The notes under the pieces were generated by a model. The model was not told the origin of the DNA and searched no databases. It saw only the letters and a list, made by a program, of their open reading frames with translations. The position numbers were made by a program, and so were the translations under genes. A DNA stretch of 44,861 nt, taken from assembly GCA_947581645.1 (NCBI GenBank), contig CANPVF010000055.1, forward strand, positions 1 through 44,861, in the 5' to 3' direction. The stretch comes from Candidatus Caribbeanibacter nitroreducens. GTDB taxonomy: Bacteria > Gemmatimonadota > Gemmatimonadetes > Palauibacterales > Palauibacteraceae. Shown piece after piece: positions 39,827 to 44,861 of this stretch (its first letter is position 1; every line of letters starts with the position of its first letter).

Positions 39827-41596
39827 TCAGCACGCCTTCTTGATGATCTGGTTCTGGCGGTAGATGTAATCGCCGGTGGCCTTGAGCAGCTTCTTCTGGC
39901 TGCCGGCCTGATAGCTTCCGGCCTGCTTCAGGTGCGACTGCGCCTGCTGGAAGTACTCCAGCGCCTGCTCCGCCGGCTCGCACGCCTCCTCGCTGTTGTT
40001 GCTGTCGAGCTGCGAGCCCTGCTGATAGGCCCCGAAGCCGAGGAAGAAGTGGAGCTGATGCGAGATGTCCGACCCGGACTCGGCGAACTCCAGGCCTGTC
40101 TGGAAGAGCTGGGCCGCCGTCTGCAGGTCGTCGTTCTGGAAGTAGTCGTTGTAGCCCACCGCCAGCATGCGGTTGGCGATCACGTTCCCGCTCGTGCCGT
40201 TCTCCACGGCCTGCTCGAAGTCGGGCATCACCTCGTCGGTGGAGGCGCCGGCCTGCAGCCGGTAGTTCCCGCGCCGCAGGTAGGCCTGGTTGAACTCCGG
40301 ATCCAGCGAGATCACGGAGTCCATGATGGCGGCGGCCTGCTCGTAGTTCTCCTGCCGCGCCAGGATACTGGCCTTGAGTCCGAGGGTCGTGGTGTCCTCG
40401 GGACGCTCGCTCAGGGCGTCGTCCGCGAAGTCCAGGGCCTCCTGCAGGTTCCCCATCTGCATCTGGGCCTTGATCGTGTTCTGGATCAGGCTCGGCTGGG
40501 CGCTGTCGCCCCGGATCTCCAGCACGTGCTGGTAGGCGTCCACCGCCAGGCGCACGGCGGCGCTGTCCTGCACCTCGCCGCCGCCCTTGGCCTGGACCTC
40601 CGTGCCGGAGCTGGCCGTGCCCTTCCGGAGCGCCACGTCGCCCATGTACTTCCACAGGTTGGCGTTGGTCGAGTCCCGCTCGATGCCGTCCTGCAGGAGC
40701 CCGATGGACTGATCCAGGGCGCCCGCGGAGGCCAGGTTGTAGGCCACGTTCAGGCGGACCTGGGCGTCGTCCGGGTTGAAGTTCAGGTACTCCCGGTACA
40801 GCTCCGTGGCCCGGTCGGTGTTCCCGAGCTGGGCGTTCACGTAGGCCAGGTTCTGGAGCGCGTCGGTGTTGGACTCGTTGTTCTCCACCACCGCAGCGAA
40901 GTCGGCGCGGGCGTCCTCCCACTGCTCCCGCTCGCGGTAGATCTGGCCCCGGATCATGTGCGCCCGCGTGCTCGTCTCATTGATGCTCAGCGCCTTGTTG
41001 CAGTTCCGCAGGGCGTCCTCGAACTGCTCCGCGCCGAAGTAGTCCTCGCAGAACAGCAGCGACCGCATGAAGGTCACCTGCGTGTCCAGGGAGTTCGCGA
41101 TCTGGTCGGCGGCAGCCTGTCGGCCGTCACCGCCGTCGCCGCTCACGCTGAAGCTCGGCTGGCGGAGCTCGTCGCCGGTCTTGGCGTCGACGAACCGCAT
41201 CTGCACGTCCACGCCGCCGCCGGAGCCCGGCGTCGCCTCGCCGAAGATGATGAGGCCGGCGTTGATCTGCCCGGCGAGCTGTCGCCACTGGACCGGGGTC
41301 ATCTGGTCGCGATCCAGGTCGAACTCGTCCAGGGCATCGTCGATCTCGTCGCCGGTGACGGCGGTCAGGATGTCGAAGTCCTGGAGCCGCTCCCGGACCC
41401 GCTCGGCCACGTTGTTGCCGAAGTCGTCGTTCACCCCGTCCGCCGTCTGGAGCGGCGGGACGAGGACCCTCGTTCGGCCCGAAGCCTGCTGGCTCTGTTG
41501 CTGGGCCGGCAGCTCGGCGGAGAGGGCCAGGACGGCGACCAGCGCGGCCGCGGCGACGGATGCTCGGCGGACGGCGTGGGACAGCAGAGGCTTCAT
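39827..41596 (-). CDS. Secreted protein with CsgG/FlgO-like N-domain and TPR array
   Basis: I recognise the architecture but not a specific function. The 589-residue protein starts at the ATG 41596 (MKPLLSHAVRRASVAAAALV), with GAGGAA upstream and a signal peptide ending near AELPAQQ. Residues about 42-165 (TRVLVPPLQTADG, NNVAERVRERLQDFDILTAV, AGLIIFGEATPG) have the alpha/beta pattern of CsgG/FlgO/TolB-N-like domains found in envelope-assembly proteins. From about 175 to the end are repeated TPR helices (EQFEDALRNCNKALSINETS, ALQNLAYVNAQLGNTDRATE, ANLWKYMGDVAL and others), a protein-interaction scaffold. Two cysteines near 175-195 and two late ones may form disulfides. The track's 27 extra N-terminal residues are rejected. 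It is monocistronic, with its own terminator. Confidence 0.7.
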   Translation of the reverse strand: MKPLLSHAVRRASVAAAALVAVLALSAELPAQQQSQQASGRTRVLVPPLQTADGVNDDFGNNVAERVRERLQDFDILTAVTGDEIDDALDEFDLDRDQMTPVQWRQLAGQINAGLIIFGEATPGSGGGVDVQMRFVDAKTGDELRQPSFSVSGDGGDGRQAAADQIANSLDTQVTFMRSLLFCEDYFGAEQFEDALRNCNKALSINETSTRAHMIRGQIYREREQWEDARADFAAVVENNESNTDALQNLAYVNAQLGNTDRATELYREYLNFNPDDAQVRLNVAYNLASAGALDQSIGLLQDGIERDSTNANLWKYMGDVALRKGTASSGTEVQAKGGGEVQDSAAVRLAVDAYQHVLEIRGDSAQPSLIQNTIKAQMQMGNLQEALDFADDALSERPEDTTTLGLKASILARQENYEQAAAIMDSVISLDPEFNQAYLRRGNYRLQAGASTDEVMPDFEQAVENGTSGNVIANRMLAVGYNDYFQNDDLQTAAQLFQTGLEFAESGSDISHQLHFFLGFGAYQQGSQLDSNNSEEACEPAEQALEYFQQAQSHLKQAGSYQAGSQKKLLKATGDYIYRQNQIIKKAC

Positions 41597-41651
41597 CGTT
41601 TCGTTCCTCGGCGGTGACTGCTGAGAAGGCCGGTGCGGACCGAGATGCGGA

Positions 41652-41674
41652 CTCTCGTTCGCTTCGAACGCGAG
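41652..41674. repeat. Inverted repeat in the TPR gene leader
   Basis: CTCTCGTTCG (41652-41661), three bases, CGAACGCGAG (41665-41674) pair over ten bases with one mismatch. The repeat lies 56-78 bases before the ATG. It may be an operator or a leader hairpin; no T-run follows. Confidence 0.4.
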
Positions 41675-41766
41675 CAAATTCCGTACTCGATCCGCTTCTG
41701 TAGTGGGATGGATACCCGCCGACTCAGCGAGGGTTCATCCTTCCGGTTGCGCGAGCGACGCCGCAC

Positions 41767-41795
41767 ATAATCAGGCGCTTCCCTCCGCGTCACAA
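41767..41795 (-). promoter_or_regulatory. Candidate promoter of the TPR gene
   Basis: In the 278-base gap between the amidohydrolase stop and the TPR gene, the minus strand has TTGTGA (41795-41790), 17 bases, GATTAT (41772-41767), each matching consensus at four of six positions. The leader would be about 165 bases. No T-tailed terminator for the amidohydrolase gene was found in the same gap, only an imperfect GC hairpin around 41800-41830, so read-through is possible. Confidence 0.3.
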
Positions 41796-41874
41796 GCCGG
41801 GGCGGCACCCGGGTTCCGCGGGTACCGGGCGGAGGACGCTCGTCGCCCCTCCAGCCCGTGAGCCGGGGACCGCC

Positions 41875-44861
41875 TCAGGGACGGCGGAGGAGCTCGTCCC
41901 GGTCGTACACCTCGCCGTTCTTCACGACCGCCCGCACGTCGCGGGTCGCGCTGATGTCCTGCAGGGGGTTGCCGTCGACCACCACCAGGTCCGCCAGCTT
42001 GCCCGGCTCCACCGTGCCCAGCTCCTCTCCGGCTCCCAGGGCCCCGGCTGCGACGGCCGTGGCGGTCCGCAGCGCCTCGTACTCGGACATCCCGCCCCGC
42101 ACGAACTCGGCGATCTCGGTGTGGAGGCTCACCCCGGGGGGAATGATGGGCGCGTCGGTGCCGGCCACCACGCGGCCGCCCGAGTCGACCACGGCCGCCG
42201 CCGTCCGCTCCATGCGCGGGACCAGCGCCTCCAGCTCGTCCCGCTCCTCCCGGGCTCCCTCCAGCCGATCCGCGGCCGCCTCCCGGACACCCGCCGGCAT
42301 CAGGCGCGTGAATCGCTCGTCCTCCAGGATGCCGGGCTCGCGGAGGAGGGCCAGGGACCACCCACCGTAGATGCCGATGGTCGGCGTGAGCGTCATCCCG
42401 GAGTGCGACAGGAGCCGCACCATGTCGCCGTAGCTCCGGTAGGTCTCGGAGACCTTGGGCGAATAGCCCCGGCGGCTGGTTCCGCGGATGTGCTCCACCC
42501 CGTCGCCGCCGTTGGCCACCGAGGGATACAGCTCGTGGGAGCTCACCGGCATGCCGTGCTCGTGGGCGAAGTCGATGACCCGCTCCTGGAGGCGGTCCTC
42601 GAGCCGTACGTAGGTCTTGACCAGGTCGTAGTCCATGCGCGCGGCGCGCTCGAGCTCCTGCTCCAGCCTGGCGCCGCCGTGGAGGGCCATGGAGCCGGCG
42701 TAGTAGATCCGGCTGCCGTCGAAGGTCTGTCCCGTGAAGAACGTTCGGGGGCCCGGGCGGACGCCCGCGGCGACGGCTTCCCGCCGCTCCCGGGACTCGT
42801 AGGCGTCGGACGACGGGTTCCGAACGGAGGTGACGCCGTAGGAGAGCCAGATCCGCCCCAGCACCTCGCCGAACTCCGTCGGCTGGTGAGCGTGCGCCTC
42901 GATGAGACCCGGCATCACCGTCCGGCCCGAGGCGTCCACCACCTCGCGGGCCCCCGCGTGCAGCTCCCGCCGGTGCGGGACGATGCGGTCGATCCGGTGC
43001 CCGCGAATCACGACGTCCACGTTCCGCCTCACCTCGGGCGAGGTCCCGTCGAAGAGGCGTCCGGCATGGACCACCACCCGCCCCTCCGGCTGCTGTCGTC
43101 GCCAGGAGAGCCCGAGGGGGATGCTGTCGACGCTCCCGTCCGTCACGTCCACGCGCCGCAGCCGGCCCGCCGACTGGTAGGTGAGCGTGCGTGAGTCCCC
43201 GCTCCAGGAGGGATCGTCGGCCAGCTCCCCTGTCAGCCGTACCGGTGGACCGGCCGGCCTCCCCTCCGGCGTGACGGGCATCCTCCACAGGACGCCCCCC
43301 AGCACGAAGGCCATCTGATCGCCGCTCGGCGACCAGACCGGTCCGTCGGTGCCCCGCGTGCCCACGGATCGGTGCGGCACCGGATCCACCCGGTAGGGCT
43401 CGCCGCCGTCCACGGGCACGACCAGGATCTGGTTCGTGCCCTCCCGGTAGCGGGAGGAGTACGGCTCCAGGGCCGACACCGCGATCAGGGTGCCGTCCGG
43501 CGACCACGTCGGCGCACCGGTGCCGTGGACGGGCTCGTGGACCGTGCGGATCCGGCCCGACTCCGCGTCGACGATCTTCAGCGCTCCCCCGTCACCGATG
43601 AAGGCGATCCGCCGGCCCTCAGGTCCCCACGCCGGATGCCGCTCGGCCCCCTCGCTCTCGGTGAGACGACGCTCCTCGCCGGTGTCCGTCTCCCGGACCC
43701 AGAGATCCGGCGTACCGGCGCGATCCGAGGACCAGACGATCCGTCCTCCCCCCGGCGAGACGTCGGGATCGAGGTCGACGTGAGCGTCCCGGGTCAGCCG
43801 CCGGGCGCTCCCGCCCACGGGCAGGGACCACAGGTCGCCGAGCGCCGCGAAGACCACCCGGTCGCCCGACGGCGAGGTGACGGGACCGACGATCCCCACG
43901 GCCTCGCGCGGACCGGTGCCGTCGAAGTCCCGGGCGTCCTTCGGATAGGGATCGCGCGCGAACGCCACGCGATATCGGAACGGGATCTCGTCGGCGCCCC
44001 CTTCTCCCGAGACGGCCCGCTCCTTCACCCCCCCGTCGGCGGTGTACAGGATCCGATCGGCGGACGGCCACTGGGCGCGGAAGGGAAAGACGTCCTCGCC
44101 GGAGCCCGTGACCGGGCGCAGGCGATCGGCGGACACCAGCGGCTCGGCGCCGCTGCCCGCGACCTCGGAAGGCACCGGGACCGCCAGGAGCCGGCTGCTG
44201 GCGCCCCGGATCCGGTTGAAGACGAGGCGACGCCCGTCCGGGCTCCAGGAGGGCGCCGCCAGGTCGCCGTCGGACGCCACGAGGCGGCGACCGGCCCCGC
44301 CGTCCCGGCGGACCCAGATCCCGGACTCGCCCTCGGCGTCGGAGACGTAGGCCACCGTCCGACCGTCGGGCGAGACGGCGGGGGCGAACTCGTTTCCGTC
44401 GCCCGAGGTCAACCGGGTCAGATCACCGGTGGCGGGATCGAGGCGCCACACGTCGTAGGTGCCGCCGCGATCCGAGGAGAGGAGCAGGCTGCTGCCGTCC
44501 GGCGACCAGTGCGGCTCCCGGTGGTCGTACGGGCCGTGGGTGAGCTGCCGCAGTCCGGAGCCGTCGGCGCGGACCGTCCACACGTGCCAGTTGCCCGTGC
44601 GGTACGACTGGAAGGCGATCCGGTCGCCGTCCGGCGACCAGGCGGGCTGGCGGGCGTCCCCCGCCCGTCCCGTGAGGCGGGTGGCCTCGCCGCCGTCGGA
44701 GGGCAGCACCCAGATCGATCCCAGGAGGTCGAGAGCCAGGCGCTGCCCGTCCGGTGAGAGGGCCGCCGCCACGTTGGTGCCCTCGCGCAGAGTGAGCTCC
44801 ACGGAGTCGGGGGGCGCGGTCCGGTGGCCGGCGTCGGCCCGGACCGGGGCGGCGGGCGCTG
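41875..44861 (-). CDS. TolB-like beta-propeller/amidohydrolase fusion protein (5' end outside window)
   Basis: The visible 994 residues lack the N-terminus. The reading frame stays open to the right edge, and the region before the track's GTG (44802) is Pro/Ala-rich, like the start of a mature exported protein. Residues up to about 570 hold roughly eleven PD40/TolB repeats (WSPDGDRIAFQSY, WSPDGSSLLLSSD, VSPDGRTVAYVSD), forming one or two beta-propellers. The C-terminal 410 residues are a metal-dependent amidohydrolase. Its ligand set looks complete: HAH in GLIEAHAHQP, Lys in DLVKTYVR, His in VSSHELYP, His in VEHIRGTS and Asp in VAGTDAPI. It ends with the usual LGTVEPGKLADLVVVDGNPL. It is probably a periplasmic or secreted peptidase or deacylase-type hydrolase; the substrate is unknown. 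Confidence 0.88.
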   Translation of the reverse strand, partial: APAAPVRADAGHRTAPPDSVELTLREGTNVAAALSPDGQRLALDLLGSIWVLPSDGGEATRLTGRAGDARQPAWSPDGDRIAFQSYRTGNWHVWTVRADGSGLRQLTHGPYDHREPHWSPDGSSLLLSSDRGGTYDVWRLDPATGDLTRLTSGDGNEFAPAVSPDGRTVAYVSDAEGESGIWVRRDGGAGRRLVASDGDLAAPSWSPDGRRLVFNRIRGASSRLLAVPVPSEVAGSGAEPLVSADRLRPVTGSGEDVFPFRAQWPSADRILYTADGGVKERAVSGEGGADEIPFRYRVAFARDPYPKDARDFDGTGPREAVGIVGPVTSPSGDRVVFAALGDLWSLPVGGSARRLTRDAHVDLDPDVSPGGGRIVWSSDRAGTPDLWVRETDTGEERRLTESEGAERHPAWGPEGRRIAFIGDGGALKIVDAESGRIRTVHEPVHGTGAPTWSPDGTLIAVSALEPYSSRYREGTNQILVVPVDGGEPYRVDPVPHRSVGTRGTDGPVWSPSGDQMAFVLGGVLWRMPVTPEGRPAGPPVRLTGELADDPSWSGDSRTLTYQSAGRLRRVDVTDGSVDSIPLGLSWRRQQPEGRVVVHAGRLFDGTSPEVRRNVDVVIRGHRIDRIVPHRRELHAGAREVVDASGRTVMPGLIEAHAHQPTEFGEVLGRIWLSYGVTSVRNPSSDAYESRERREAVAAGVRPGPRTFFTGQTFDGSRIYYAGSMALHGGARLEQELERAARMDYDLVKTYVRLEDRLQERVIDFAHEHGMPVSSHELYPSVANGGDGVEHIRGTSRRGYSPKVSETYRSYGDMVRLLSHSGMTLTPTIGIYGGWSLALLREPGILEDERFTRLMPAGVREAAADRLEGAREERDELEALVPRMERTAAAVVDSGGRVVAGTDAPIIPPGVSLHTEIAEFVRGGMSEYEALRTATAVAAGALGAGEELGTVEPGKLADLVVVDGNPLQDISATRDVRAVVKNGEVYDRDELLRRP

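Noticed and set aside
41593-41808. 71-residue minus-strand ORF in the TPR gene leader
   Set aside because: Arg/Ser-rich composition, no ribosome-binding site and no similarity to known small proteins; it overlaps the inverted repeat and probable leader.

Overview
The window is a high-GC, tightly packed chromosomal segment from a Gram-negative bacterium. A phylum-level guess is Gemmatimonadota. The reasons are the composition, an Oar-like TonB-dependent receptor with a carboxypeptidase-regulatory N-domain, a TolB-propeller/amidohydrolase fusion, a CsgG-like/TPR secreted protein, and a meso-DAP-type MurE in a complete dcw cluster. The assignment is an inference from family content; no rRNA or other phylogenetic marker RNA is present. 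I found no tRNA, rRNA, CRISPR array, prophage, transposase or insertion sequence.

Layout. (1) 74-2699, plus strand: purF and adenosine deaminase (purine synthesis and salvage), followed by a 331-bp regulatory gap and a large TonB-dependent receptor (3031-6264). A strong terminator at 6320-6369 closes the receptor gene and probably also the convergent fbp. (2) 15865 down to 6432, minus strand: alr, cdd, a novel lipoprotein, a novel outer-membrane beta-barrel-like protein, miaB, a LapA-type membrane protein, comEC and fbp. Most of the junctions overlap, so this looks like one operon, perhaps with an internal fbp promoter. (3) 15889-16794, plus strand: mazG, divergent from alr across 23 bp. Its promoter lies partly inside alr and its mRNA is probably leaderless. 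(4) 39339 down to 16817, minus strand: a division and cell-wall (dcw) supercluster in the order mraZ, rsmH, ftsL, ftsI (with a PASTA domain), murE, murF, mraY, murD, ftsW, murG, murC, ftsQ, ftsA, ftsZ, then an M23 endopeptidase, ftsY, recG and asnS. A promoter with a 10-bp-periodic MraZ operator array lies directly upstream of mraZ. (5) 39340-44861: a terminator and two GC hairpins, then a secreted CsgG-like/TPR protein and the C-terminal 994 residues of a beta-propeller/amidohydrolase protein that runs off the right edge.

How the genes work together. Alr makes D-alanine and MurC, MurE, MurD and MurF build the UDP-MurNAc-pentapeptide. MraY and MurG make lipid II, which FtsW and FtsI polymerise and crosslink at the septum. 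FtsZ, FtsA, FtsQ and FtsL organise this, and the M23 enzyme can remodel the wall. FtsY delivers membrane proteins such as MraY and FtsW. murB and ddl are absent from the cluster and must lie elsewhere. PurF, Add, Cdd and MazG cover nucleotide synthesis, salvage and pool cleaning.

No clearly new multi-gene system is evident. The best candidate for undescribed biology is the translationally coupled lipoprotein plus beta-barrel pair at 11753-14262. The regulatory arrays upstream of mraZ and of the TonB receptor are the clearest non-coding signals.
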